From NCBI RefSeq assembly GCF_011752975.1, contig NZ_VWWP01000006.1, forward strand, positions 62,001 through 126,000: a DNA stretch of 64,000 nucleotides, written 5' to 3'. Every line of letters begins with the position of its first letter. Within the stretch, counting starts at the first letter, position 1. The notes under the pieces were generated by a model. That model saw only the letters and a program-made list of their open reading frames with translations, was not told the origin of the DNA and ran no database searches. The DNA comes from Chryseobacterium sp. Tr-659 (GTDB taxonomy: Bacteria > Bacteroidota > Bacteroidia > Flavobacteriales > Weeksellaceae). The translations under genes were made by a program, and so were the position numbers. Shown here in pieces: positions 37,759 through 46,325 of this stretch.

Positions 37759-38808
37759 ATGAAAACATCAGATTTTAATTTTGATCTTCCTGCGGAACTA
37801 TTAGCAGAGCACCCATCAGAACACAGAGACGAAGCAAGATTAATGGTTCTTGATAGAAAAACAGAAACTATCGAGCACAAATTATTCAAAGATGTAGTGG
37901 ACTATTTTGATGAGGATGATTTGTTTATCTTCAACAATACGAAAGTTTTCCCTGCACGTCTTTATGGAAATAAGGAAAAAACCGGAGCTAAAATTGAAGT
38001 TTTCTTGTTAAGAGAGCTTGATAAAGAAACCAGAGTTTGGGATGTGTTGGTAGATCCGGCAAGAAAAATCAGAATTGGTAACAAATTATTCTTCACTGAA
38101 GATGAATCTTTGGTAGCGGAAGTTATCGATAATACCACTTCAAGAGGAAGAACATTGAGATTCTTATTCGATGGTTCTTACGACGAATTCAGAGCGAAAT
38201 TAAAAGAATTAGGAGAAACTCCGCTTCCAAAATATATCAAAAGAGCTGTAGAGCCGGAAGATGCAGAAAGATACCAGACTATCTATGCAAAAATAGAAGG
38301 AGCAGTAGCTGCGCCTACGGCTGGTCTTCACTTCTCTAAGCATTTGATGAAGAGATTAGAGATCAAAGGGATCAATTTTGCTGAAGTTACCCTTCACGTA
38401 GGATTGGGAACATTCAACCCGATTGAAGTAGAAGATCTTTCTAAACATAAAATGGAGTCTGAAGAGATCATCATCGATGAGAAGAATGCTGCTATCATCA
38501 ATAAAGCAGTAGATGCTCACAGAAGAGTTTGTGCGGTAGGTACTACAACAATGAGAGCGCTGGAAACTTCTGTTTCTTCAAACAAAAAGATTTCTGCTTT
38601 CAACGGATGGACTAATAAATTCATCTATCCGCCTCACGATTTCGGAGTTGCAAACTCAATGATCACTAACTTCCACACGCCGAAGTCTACATTGATCATG
38701 ATGATTGCTGCATTTGCCGGAAGAGATTTCGTAATGCATGCTTATGAAGAAGCCGTAAAAGAAAAGTATAAATTCTATTCTTACGGTGACGCAATGTTAA
38801 TTCTTTAA
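37759..38808 (+). CDS. queA: S-adenosylmethionine:tRNA ribosyltransferase-isomerase
   Basis: Moves the ribose of S-adenosylmethionine onto preQ1-modified tRNA to give epoxyqueuosine. The 349-residue length and motifs match Que[14 protein letters not shown] (about 57-69), the central [10 protein letters not shown] and [24 protein letters not shown] and the C-terminal [19 protein letters not shown] (in parts). The next gene, rlmN, also modifies RNA but is separated by a hairpin. No defects are seen. Confidence 0.97.
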   Translation: MKTSDFNFDLPAELLAEHPSEHRDEARLMVLDRKTETIEHKLFKDVVDYFDEDDLFIFNNTKVFPARLYGNKEKTGAKIEVFLLRELDKETRVWDVLVDPARKIRIGNKLFFTEDESLVAEVIDNTTSRGRTLRFLFDGSYDEFRAKLKELGETPLPKYIKRAVEPEDAERYQTIYAKIEGAVAAPTAGLHFSKHLMKRLEIKGINFAEVTLHVGLGTFNPIEVEDLSKHKMESEEIIIDEKNAAIINKAVDAHRRVCAVGTTTMRALETSVSSNKKISAFNGWTNKFIYPPHDFGVANSMITNFHTPKSTLIMMIAAFAGRDFVMHAYEEAVKEKYKFYSYGDAMLIL

Positions 38809-38825
38809 TTAAGATATAAGGTAAA

Positions 38826-38854
38826 AGGTTGCAGGTAATAACTACCTGCAACCT
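38826..38854 (+). repeat. Perfect stem-loop between queA and rlmN
   Basis: A perfect 12-bp inverted repeat (38826-38837 with 38843-38854) and a 5-base loop without a T run, so it is not a standard terminator. The right arm is followed by a second copy of the CTGCAACCT word, giving a short tandem. It could be a processing site between the two RNA-modification genes. Confidence 0.6.
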
Positions 38855-38879
38855 GCAACCTAAAATCTACAACCTTACA

Positions 38880-39914
38880 ATGAAAGATATCCGTACATTA
38901 TCACTAGACCAGCTTAAAGACTACTTTGTATCTTTAGGAGAAAAGCCGTTTCGTGCGAAACAGGTCTATGATTGGCTGTGGAGTAAAAATCTCCATTCAA
39001 TTGATGAAATGACGAATCTTTCGAAGCCGCTTCGGGAGAGAATTTCTGAAGAATATACCATTAACCCTGTTTCCGTAGACCTTCTTCAGAAAAGTTCAGA
39101 CGGAACCATTAAAAATGGAGTGAAACTTCATGACGGGCTGATGGTGGAATCTGTTCTTATTCCTACAGAAACAAGAACTACCGCCTGCGTATCTTCACAG
39201 GTTGGCTGCTCATTAAACTGCGAATTCTGCGCGACAGCAAAACTGAAAAGGATGAGAAACCTTGAAGTGGCTGAAATCGTGGATCAGGTAGCCCTTATTG
39301 ACAGCCAGAGCAAAATGTATTTCGACAGACCGCTTTCCAATATCGTATTTATGGGGATGGGAGAGCCTATGATGAATTACAAAAATGTAGTGGAAGCAAT
39401 TAAAAAAATCACCCAGCCGGAAGGATTGGGAATGTCTCCAAGAAGAATTACCGTTTCCACATCCGGTATTCCTAAAATGATCAAAATGCTTGCAGATGAT
39501 GAACTGCGTGTGAAGCTGGCATTGTCTCTTCACTCAGCTATTGAATCCAAGCGTAATGAAATCATGCCTTTTTCAGATAAATTTCCGTTAACGGATATTA
39601 TGGAATCTCTTCAATATTGGTACCAGAAAACAGGTTCTGTTATTACCTTTGAATATTGTGTTTGGAAAGGAATTAATGATGGAGATGAAGATATCAAAGC
39701 TTTGATCAAATACTGTAAACAGGTTCCTTCAAAAGTAAACCTGATTCAATACAATCCTATCGGAGACGGAAAATATGACCAGTGTAACAAACAGGCGGAA
39801 GAAAATTATATCCGTCAGCTTGAAAATGCAGGAATTACTGTAATGGTTAGAAGAAGCCGTGGAGGAGATATTGATGCTGCCTGCGGACAGCTGGCCAACA
39901 AAACAACGGATTAA
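38880..39914 (+). CDS. rlmN: 23S rRNA/tRNA dual-specificity adenine-C2 methyltransferase
   Basis: Radical-SAM methyltransferase that methylates C2 of A2503 in 23S rRNA and A37 of some tRNAs. The 344 residues carry the [4Fe-4S] motif with Cys110, Cys114 and Cys117 (CSLNCEFC), the GMGEPMMNY segment and the C-terminal motif with the catalytic Cys in DIDAACGQL. Start 38880 was selected because the conserved N-terminus begins MKDIRTLSLDQLKDYF; the open frame upstream runs through repeat sequence. RlmN, not Cfr, is indicated by context and length. Confidence 0.96.
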   Translation: MKDIRTLSLDQLKDYFVSLGEKPFRAKQVYDWLWSKNLHSIDEMTNLSKPLRERISEEYTINPVSVDLLQKSSDGTIKNGVKLHDGLMVESVLIPTETRTTACVSSQVGCSLNCEFCATAKLKRMRNLEVAEIVDQVALIDSQSKMYFDRPLSNIVFMGMGEPMMNYKNVVEAIKKITQPEGLGMSPRRITVSTSGIPKMIKMLADDELRVKLALSLHSAIESKRNEIMPFSDKFPLTDIMESLQYWYQKTGSVITFEYCVWKGINDGDEDIKALIKYCKQVPSKVNLIQYNPIGDGKYDQCNKQAEENYIRQLENAGITVMVRRSRGGDIDAACGQLANKTTD

Positions 39915-39964
39915 AATTTCCTTAAAAAAACCTTAAAATTCTCTTAACCCCTCTTATAAAACCC

Positions 39965-39972
39965 TACCTTTG
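39965..39972 (+). promoter_or_regulatory. -7 element of the sterol-desaturase-like gene
   Basis: TACCTTTG is a perfect TAnnTTTG, 16 bases before the first ATG, so the mRNA would have a leader of about 10 bases. No TTG -33 element is present. Confidence 0.5.
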
Positions 39973-39988
39973 CGAAAATTATTTTGTG

Positions 39989-40936
39989 ATGATGGATTTT
40001 CTTATGAGTGAGGACGGGTTAGAAAATGTTTATGCATGGGCTATTCCGTTGCATGCTACTGTTATTTTAGCTGAAATGATTTACAGCCACGTTTCGGAGG
40101 CTAAACTATATAGCGGAAAAGATCTTGCTACCAACATTTATCTTGCATTGATGAACTTTGGCCTTGACCTTATCATGAAGGCATTTGCCATGGGAGTAAT
40201 GTTTTTCTTTTATCATCACAGGCTTTTCTCATGGGATCTTAGTATCTGGTACTTACTGGCTTGTTTTATCATCACAGATTTTGCTTACTATGTCCTGCAT
40301 TATGTAGATCACCGTTCCAGAGCATTCTGGGCAGTTCATATTACGCACCATAGTTCAGAATATTTTAATCTCACCACGGGGTTCAGAAGTCCTGTATTAC
40401 AGCCGCTTTACAGATATTTGTATTTCTCACCGTTGGCTTTTTTAGGATTTAATCCCTGGCATATTATGGTGGCGTATGCTATCGGGCAAGTGTACGGAAC
40501 ATGGGTCCATACACAGACGGTAAAAAGTATGGGATTTTTGGAATACATTCTTGTAACTCCTTCCCACCATCGTGTACATCACGCATGTAACGTTAAATAT
40601 CTGGATAAAAATATGGGAATGTGTCTGATTATCTGGGATAAGATCTTCGGAACTTTTCAGAAAGAAGATCCGAATGTTCCTGTAAAATACGGGATTTATC
40701 CAAAAATGCCGGACAATAGACCAGACACGGTTCTGTTTTATGAATGGAGGAAGATCTGGAAAGACCTTAAGCAGCCCGGACTTAAATTTACAGACAGAAT
40801 CAATTATATTTTCAATTCACCGGGATGGAGACATGACGGAACCGGAAAAACAGTAAGACAATATCAGAGAGAATATTTTGCAAGACAGGCTAAAAAGAAA
40901 GAAGAACAAAATCAGAAAGAACAAAAAATTGCATAA
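39989..40936 (+). CDS. Sterol desaturase/fatty acid hydroxylase family membrane protein
   Basis: A 315-residue membrane di-iron oxygenase. The eight-His metal site is visible as HYVDHRSR, HITHHSSEYFN and HRVHHACN, set among four to five hydrophobic helices. Family members hydroxylate or desaturate lipids; in Flavobacteriia the substrate could be a carotenoid, hopanoid or fatty acyl chain. Two adjacent ATG codons (39989 and 39992) follow a GTG; the first ATG was taken. The C-terminus is rich in Lys, Glu and Gln. The gene is monocistronic with its own terminator. Confidence 0.88.
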   Translation: MMDFLMSEDGLENVYAWAIPLHATVILAEMIYSHVSEAKLYSGKDLATNIYLALMNFGLDLIMKAFAMGVMFFFYHHRLFSWDLSIWYLLACFIITDFAYYVLHYVDHRSRAFWAVHITHHSSEYFNLTTGFRSPVLQPLYRYLYFSPLAFLGFNPWHIMVAYAIGQVYGTWVHTQTVKSMGFLEYILVTPSHHRVHHACNVKYLDKNMGMCLIIWDKIFGTFQKEDPNVPVKYGIYPKMPDNRPDTVLFYEWRKIWKDLKQPGLKFTDRINYIFNSPGWRHDGTGKTVRQYQREYFARQAKKKEEQNQKEQKIA

Positions 40937-40970
40937 TTTAAGTTTTTTACATCAATAAAAATCTATAAGG

Positions 40971-41000
40971 AAAAACGGGCTGAAAAGCCCGTTTTTCTAT
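40971..41000 (+). terminator. Terminator after the sterol-desaturase-like gene
   Basis: A perfect 11-bp stem including flanking A/T pairs (40971-40981 with 40986-40996) and a GAAA tetraloop, ending in a T run. Confidence 0.88.
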
Positions 41001-41090
41001 TTTAAAAGAATGAAAAAAGGTGAGTTTGTTAAAAGTAAAGTGTTTCAGCCACTATAAAAGATCTTCACAGGTAATATAAAAAGCCTTGTA

Positions 41091-41123
41091 TTGTTCACTT
41101 CCAGCTCTTAAACTGTATTTTTG
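41091..41123 (+). promoter_or_regulatory. Promoter at leaderless distance from the 41128 gene
   Basis: TTG (41091-41093), a 22-base spacer and TATTTTTG (41116-41123). Only four bases separate the -7 element from ATG 41128, so transcription should begin at or close to the start codon. Confidence 0.6.
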
Positions 41124-41127
41124 TACT

Positions 41128-42006
41128 ATGAAAAAAATATTTCTGATCATTAGTATCATCATCACCCAATCTGCATTTTCACAGCAGACCGATTTTCTGA
41201 AAATCAGAAAATACAGGATTAGTCATTTGGATAATAAAATTCAGGAAACTTCCGGACTAAGCCTGCTGAACGGGAAATTATATACATTCAATGATAGTGG
41301 AAATGATCCCGAGTTGTTTGAGATCAGCAAGACATCGGGAGAAATTGTAAATACCTTGAAAGTTGAGGCTAAAAATAAGGACTGGGAAGCTCTGACGAAT
41401 GACGGAACTCATTTTTATATAGGAGATTTTGGAAATAATGGCGGGAAAAGAAGAGATCTCGAGATTTATAAAATTCTTTTCGAAAATGACAGCCTGCAGA
41501 ATAATCAGATCAAAAAGATTTCATTTCAGTATCCTGAACAAGATGATTATGCTTCCGGTTATCTGAAAACAGATTTTGATGCAGAAGCCATGATTTATCT
41601 TAACGGAAAAATTCACCTTTTTACAAAAGAATGGACCTCAAAAGCTACCACTCATTATACCATTGATCCTGAAAATTATGAGAAGCAGGATGCGATAAAG
41701 ATAGAGTCTTATAAAACCAATTTTGTAGTTACAGATGCAGCTTATTTTGATAAAAAGCTGTATCTGGTAGGGTATACTAAAAAAACAGAAGTTTTTCTGG
41801 ATATTTTTACAGAAACGGAGCCCGGAATATTTTTTAAACAGATCCCTAAACATTATTATCTCGGAAGTTCTCTTTCCATAAGCCAGATTGAAGGTATCAC
41901 TGTAGATGAAACGGGAATTTATATTTCCGGAGAAAAGTTCAGATCTCCGTTGGGAAGTACAAAACCGTCACTTTATTTTATTCCAAAAGATCAACTCAAA
42001 GATTAA
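41128..42006 (+). CDS. Exported hypothetical protein, probably beta-propeller
   Basis: A 292-residue protein with a clear signal peptide (MKKIFLIISI... cut near SAFSQQ). The mature part has repeated segments such as GKLYTFNDSGNDPELFEIS, GTHFYIGDFGNNGGKRRDLEIYK and QIEGITVDETGIYISGEK, spaced like blades of a beta-propeller of the SdiA-regulated/NHL or phytase-like kind. No catalytic signature or sorting tail is seen, so the function is unknown and the location is probably periplasmic. An upstream in-frame TTG (41086) was rejected because it would precede the promoter's -7 element and bury the signal peptide. Confidence 0.8.
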   Translation: MKKIFLIISIIITQSAFSQQTDFLKIRKYRISHLDNKIQETSGLSLLNGKLYTFNDSGNDPELFEISKTSGEIVNTLKVEAKNKDWEALTNDGTHFYIGDFGNNGGKRRDLEIYKILFENDSLQNNQIKKISFQYPEQDDYASGYLKTDFDAEAMIYLNGKIHLFTKEWTSKATTHYTIDPENYEKQDAIKIESYKTNFVVTDAAYFDKKLYLVGYTKKTEVFLDIFTETEPGIFFKQIPKHYYLGSSLSISQIEGITVDETGIYISGEKFRSPLGSTKPSLYFIPKDQLKD

Positions 42007-42034
42007 TTTTCTCTTAAAATTGAACTAAAAAAAT

Positions 42035-42042
42035 TATCTTTG
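42035..42042 (+). promoter_or_regulatory. -7 element of the polyprenyl synthetase gene
   Basis: TATCTTTG matches TAnnTTTG, 37 bases before the GTG start. A TTG 12 bases upstream is too close to count as a -33 element. Confidence 0.5.
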
Positions 42043-42079
42043 TGAGAATTAATAATTATTCACCCAGCATTCGCAGATT

Positions 42080-43057
42080 GTGGCAAATACAGTAGAAGAG
42101 ATTAAACGACCGATCAATGAGGAAATGAAGCTTTTTGAACAGAAGTTTTATGAATCAATGCAGAGTAAAGTACCTTTATTAGATAAAGTAACCCGTTTTA
42201 TTGTTACTACCAAAGGAAAGCAGATGCGTCCTATGTTTGTCTTTCTTTGTGCTAAGCTGGTGGGAAATGTTACGGAAAAAACATATCGAGGGGCTTCTAT
42301 GATCGAGCTGATCCATACTGCAACTCTGGTACATGATGATGTGGTGGATGAAAGTTTCAAACGCCGCAATTTCTTTTCCATTAATGCTTTGTGGAAGAAT
42401 AAAATTGCAGTTTTGGTGGGAGACTACCTTTTGTCAAAATCAGTTTTATTATCTACCGATCATAAAGATTATGACCTGCTTGGGGTTATTTCCAGAACAA
42501 TCCGTGAAATGTCTGAAGGAGAACTTCTTCAGCTGGAAAAAGCCAGAAAACTGGATATTACGGAAGATGTTTATTATGAAATTATCCGTCAGAAAACAGC
42601 CACTCTCATTGCTGCCTGCTGTGAAATTGGAGTTCTTTCCAACAGCTCAGATGAAGTTCTTGCGAAAAAGATGATGGATTTCGGAACCTATACGGGAATG
42701 GCATTTCAGATTAAAGATGACCTTTTCGATTATTTGAGCTCGAACGTCATTGGTAAACCGGTGGGAATAGATATTAAAGAACAGAAAATGACACTGCCAT
42801 TGATCCATACCCTGAAAATGGCCAACGAAAAGGACAGAAAATACTATTTCGATACAATAAAGCGTTATAATAACAACCCGAAAAGGGTAAAAGAACTTAT
42901 CGAATTTGTTAAAAACTCAGGAGGATTAGAGTATGCCATAACTGTAATGAAAGATTTTCAGCAGAAAGCCAAGGATATTCTGAATGAATTTCCGGATTCT
43001 GAAGCGAGAAAATCCTTACACATCATGTTAGACTATGTAATTGAAAGAAAATTTTAA
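42080..43057 (+). CDS. Polyprenyl diphosphate synthase (trans-isoprenyl diphosphate synthase)
   Basis: A 325-residue all-alpha prenyltransferase that condenses isopentenyl diphosphate units onto an allylic primer, probably making the octaprenyl-type side chain of menaquinone. The first Asp-rich motif is HDDVVDE (about residue 86-92) and the second is KDDLFDYL (about 213-220); GKQMRPMF near 50-57 is the substrate-binding Lys/Arg region. The start is GTG 42080; no ATG is available before the first conserved region. The chain length of the product cannot be read reliably. Confidence 0.93.
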   Translation: MANTVEEIKRPINEEMKLFEQKFYESMQSKVPLLDKVTRFIVTTKGKQMRPMFVFLCAKLVGNVTEKTYRGASMIELIHTATLVHDDVVDESFKRRNFFSINALWKNKIAVLVGDYLLSKSVLLSTDHKDYDLLGVISRTIREMSEGELLQLEKARKLDITEDVYYEIIRQKTATLIAACCEIGVLSNSSDEVLAKKMMDFGTYTGMAFQIKDDLFDYLSSNVIGKPVGIDIKEQKMTLPLIHTLKMANEKDRKYYFDTIKRYNNNPKRVKELIEFVKNSGGLEYAITVMKDFQQKAKDILNEFPDSEARKSLHIMLDYVIERKF

Positions 43058-43058
43058 A

Positions 43059-43352
43059 TTAAATTATTTTTAGGGTTACAATAATAACGGCTAGAACTAT
43101 ACAAAATAAAGCGATTAAAAATAAATAATCCGCAATAGTCTCAAACGTATATTCACGCTTTCCATGTCTCGTTCTTATTGCCAGAAACGAAAAGAAGCAG
43201 CTACAGGCAAAAAGAATACAGGCAAAACCCGCAAATTCGTCCAGATACGTGCTCTGACTTATTTTAGCGATTTTCAAAGACGTAATTATAATCAATGAAA
43301 ATCCTAAAAGATTGCTCGATGCATTTAAAATATGAGGTGACTTTTTTTCCAT
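43059..43352 (-). CDS. Small three-helix membrane protein of unknown function
   Basis: A 97-residue hydrophobic protein with three predicted membrane helices (about 12-30, 40-60 and 74-95) and a short basic loop RTRHGKREYTFET between the second and third. The sequence is like uncharacterised Flavobacteriia membrane proteins; the family is not recognised. It converges tail-to-tail with the polyprenyl synthetase gene with one base between the stops, and its start faces the E1 gene, giving a divergent control region at 43353-43489. Confidence 0.7.
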   Translation of the reverse strand: MEKKSPHILNASSNLLGFSLIIITSLKIAKISQSTYLDEFAGFACILFACSCFFSFLAIRTRHGKREYTFETIADYLFLIALFCIVLAVIIVTLKII

Positions 43353-43489
43353 CTATACAATTTTTATCAAAATAAAGCACAATTTTTATTATTATCAAAT
43401 TTTTAAAAAAGATTAATAAAAATTAAAATTAATTTAAAAAGTGTATATTAGCAGAATACTTGAAGAATAAAAAACTTTTTTACTTAGCT

Positions 43490-45922
43490 ATGCAAACAAC
43501 CTATATTGAAACACAGCAAATATCCTTTCAAGATTTTAAAAATCAAATACTTGATGACTACAGGTTAGGAAGGATCTCCCGTGAAATGTCTTATCTTGGA
43601 AGAAGAGAAGTCCTTACCGGGAAAGCTAAATTCGGAATTTTTGGGGATGGTAAAGAGCTTCCTCAGCTGGCCATGGCGAAAGTTTTCAGAAATGGAGACT
43701 TCCGTTCAGGATATTACAGAGACCAGACTTTTGCATTGGCCATAGATGCCTTAACAGTAGAAAGTTTCTTTGCACAAATGTATGCAGATACAAACGTAGA
43801 AAGAGAACCTGCATCTGCGGGAAGACAAATGAACGGGCATTTTGCAACAAGAAGTTTAAATGAAGACGGAAGCTGGAAAGATCTGACGGCACAAAGAAAT
43901 ATTTCTTCAGATATTTCTCCTACTGCTGGCCAGATGCCTAGATTATTAGGACTTGCCCAGGCTTCTACAATCTATAAAAGTGTAAAATTTGAAGGTTCTG
44001 AAAAATTCTCCAGAGAAGGTAACGAAATAGCTTTCGGAACTATTGGAGATGCGTCTACAGCAGAAGGACACTTCTGGGAAACGTTGAATGCTGCATGTGC
44101 ACTTCAGGTTCCTATGATTGTTTCAATCTGGGATGACGGATACGGAATCTCAGTTCCTACAAAAAATCAGAGAGCCAAAGGTGATATCAGTGAGATGTTA
44201 AGCGGTTTCCAGAGAAAAGATGGTGAAAACCAGGGATGCGAGATTATTCAGGTAAGAGCATGGGATTATCCTGCATTACTGGATGCGTATGCTAAAGCAG
44301 AGCATTTTGCAAGAACGGAAAGCGTTCCGGTAGTTGTTCATGTGGTAGATGTTACCCAGCCTCAGGGGCATTCTACATCCGGTTCTCATGAAAGATATAA
44401 AAGTGAAGAGCGTCTTGCATGGGAAGCAGAGTATGACGGATTGGCAAAATTCAAAGAATGGATCTTGAATTATTCGATCGAAATTGACGGAAAAGAAGAA
44501 GTAATTGCTACAGCTGAAGAACTGGATGCGATTGATGATGAAGCGAAAAGGAAAGCAAAAGCCGGGCAAAAAACAGCTTGGGATAACTATCAGAGAGCTA
44601 TTACAGAATTAATTCAGTCTATTTTACCTTTAGTAGAAAACCTTAAAGGTCAGAGTACTGAAGTTGAAAACTATATTACTAACTTCAACAAGCTGGTAAC
44701 AAAAGCTAAAAAAGATATTTTCCATTTGGTAAGAAAAACTTTATTGGCAACAAGAGGAGCAAACTCTTCAGAAAGAAACCAGTTGATGCAGAAATACAAT
44801 GAAGTGGCTGCCACTGAAAAAGACAACTATTCTTCTCACTTATACTCTCATTCTGAGTGGAAGGCTGAAAACATTGAGGAAATCAAACCGGTTTATTCCG
44901 ACAGTTCTGAAGATGTAGACGGAAGAGTAGTCATCAGAAATAACTTTGATAAAATTTTTGAAAAATACCCTGAAACTTTAATCTTTGGAGAAGATACCGG
45001 AAACATTGGTGACGTAAACCAGGGGTTGGAAGGAATGCAGGAAAAATACGGAGCACTTCGTATCGCAGATACAGGAATCCGTGAAGCGACTATCCTTGGG
45101 CAGGGAATTGGTATGGCAATGAGAGGGTTGAGACCTATCGCTGAGATCCAGTATTTAGACTATGTTCTTTACTGTTTACAAGGAATGAGTGACGATCTTG
45201 CAACAGTACACTACAGAACCAAAGGAGGTCAGAAAGCTCCGTTGATCATCAGAACAAGAGGGCACAGATTAGAAGGAATCTGGCATTCAGGTTCTCCGAT
45301 GGCAGGAATTTTAAACCTTTCAAAAGGTATTTTAGTATTGGTGCCAAGAAACCTTACGAAAGCTGCAGGATTCTATAATACAATGCTTCAGGCTGACGAA
45401 CCTGCAATCATTGTAGAATGCCTTAACGGATACAGATTAAAAGAAAAACAACCTGATAATTTAGGGGAATTCACCGTTCCTGTAGGTAAAATTGAAGTAA
45501 CCAAAGAAGGAAAAGATGTTACCCTTGTTACTTACGGATCTACATGGAGAATCGTTACGGAGGCCGCTAATGAATTGGAAAAATTAGGAATCTCTGCTGA
45601 AGTGATTGATATCCAGTCATTGATTCCTTTCGATTTATCCCATGAAATAGCTGAAAGTGTTAAGAAAACAAACAGGTTGGTTGTGATTGACGAAGATGTG
45701 GAAGGAGGAACTACAGGATTTATCTTACAGCAGATCCTTGAAAAACAAAAAGCATTCAGATATCTGGATTCAGATCCGTTAACGATTTCTGCAAATGATC
45801 ACAGACCTGCCTATGCAAGTGATGGTGATTACTTCAGCAAACCGTCTGCAGATGATATGGTAGAAAAGATCTATGCTATGTTCAACGAAACAAATCCTCA
45901 GAAATATCCGGCTATATTCTAA
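43490..45922 (+). CDS. Fused E1 alpha/beta subunit of a branched-chain-type 2-oxoacid dehydrogenase
   Basis: An 810-residue thiamine-diphosphate enzyme that decarboxylates a 2-oxoacid and passes the acyl group to a lipoyl E2. The alpha half (about 1-360) has the ThDP motif from GDASTAEG to WDDGYGISVPT; a charged linker (about 360-470) joins the beta half (about 480-810), with FGEDTGNIGDVNQGLEG and VIDEDVEGGTTGFIL. Such alpha-beta fusions, annotated as 2-oxoisovalerate dehydrogenase, are usual in Bacteroidetes and supply branched-chain starters for iso fatty acids. ATG 43490 was chosen over upstream TTG 43460. E2 and E3 are not in the window. Confidence 0.93.
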   Translation: MQTTYIETQQISFQDFKNQILDDYRLGRISREMSYLGRREVLTGKAKFGIFGDGKELPQLAMAKVFRNGDFRSGYYRDQTFALAIDALTVESFFAQMYADTNVEREPASAGRQMNGHFATRSLNEDGSWKDLTAQRNISSDISPTAGQMPRLLGLAQASTIYKSVKFEGSEKFSREGNEIAFGTIGDASTAEGHFWETLNAACALQVPMIVSIWDDGYGISVPTKNQRAKGDISEMLSGFQRKDGENQGCEIIQVRAWDYPALLDAYAKAEHFARTESVPVVVHVVDVTQPQGHSTSGSHERYKSEERLAWEAEYDGLAKFKEWILNYSIEIDGKEEVIATAEELDAIDDEAKRKAKAGQKTAWDNYQRAITELIQSILPLVENLKGQSTEVENYITNFNKLVTKAKKDIFHLVRKTLLATRGANSSERNQLMQKYNEVAATEKDNYSSHLYSHSEWKAENIEEIKPVYSDSSEDVDGRVVIRNNFDKIFEKYPETLIFGEDTGNIGDVNQGLEGMQEKYGALRIADTGIREATILGQGIGMAMRGLRPIAEIQYLDYVLYCLQGMSDDLATVHYRTKGGQKAPLIIRTRGHRLEGIWHSGSPMAGILNLSKGILVLVPRNLTKAAGFYNTMLQADEPAIIVECLNGYRLKEKQPDNLGEFTVPVGKIEVTKEGKDVTLVTYGSTWRIVTEAANELEKLGISAEVIDIQSLIPFDLSHEIAESVKKTNRLVVIDEDVEGGTTGFILQQILEKQKAFRYLDSDPLTISANDHRPAYASDGDYFSKPSADDMVEKIYAMFNETNPQKYPAIF

Positions 45923-45939
45923 TTGAGATTTTAAATAAT

Positions 45940-45982
45940 AAAACTGCGGGCTTTCAGATTTCTGAAAGCCCGCAGTTTTTTA
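45940..45982. terminator. Terminator after the fused E1 gene
   Basis: A perfect 18-bp inverted repeat (45941-45958 with 45961-45978) is followed by TTTTTT. The inner part (CTTTCAGA/TCTGAAAG) recurs in the 54905 terminator. Confidence 0.88.
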
Positions 45983-46014
45983 TATTAAGAACTAGAATAG
46001 AGATTTAGTTTTAA

Positions 46015-46244
46015 TTAATATCCTTCATTCAATATAATCCTCAGTTTACTCAAAGTATTCATCAGCGTAGTACTTGCCATAAGCTCTATAATTTCTGTTT
46101 CTGTGAAATGCTCTGTCAGTTTTATTTTGGTGTTTTGCTTGAAAGTATTTTAATAATGTTATTAAATAATTCTATTCTATCCTGAGGGCTGAAATTTAGC
46201 AAATGAGTATATGTACGCAAAAAGACATTTAATGTATTTTGTCT
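46015..46244 (-). pseudogene. Degraded gene remnant
   Basis: This is the main content of the 400-base gap between the E1 gene and the A+T-rich cluster. On the minus strand two adjoining frames look protein-coding: one reads LNVFLRTYTHLLNFSPQDR and onward to LSSKTPK then stop; the other, one base shifted, reads KIKLTEHFTETEIIELMAST to the ending LRIILNEGY. Joining them needs one extra A in the run near 46128-46138. The tail loosely resembles the end of carboxymuconolactone-decarboxylase or DUF2059 proteins, but no family is claimed. There is no credible start, so it is a relic. The rest of the gap (46245-46325) is AT-rich leader of the next gene. Confidence 0.4.
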
Positions 46245-46325
46245 TTATTTAAGCTATTTTGAGTTTGCTCTCTCGTCTTTTTCTATCAAAATTTGTAGAA
46301 TAATTTATAATTCAACGGATTTCAA

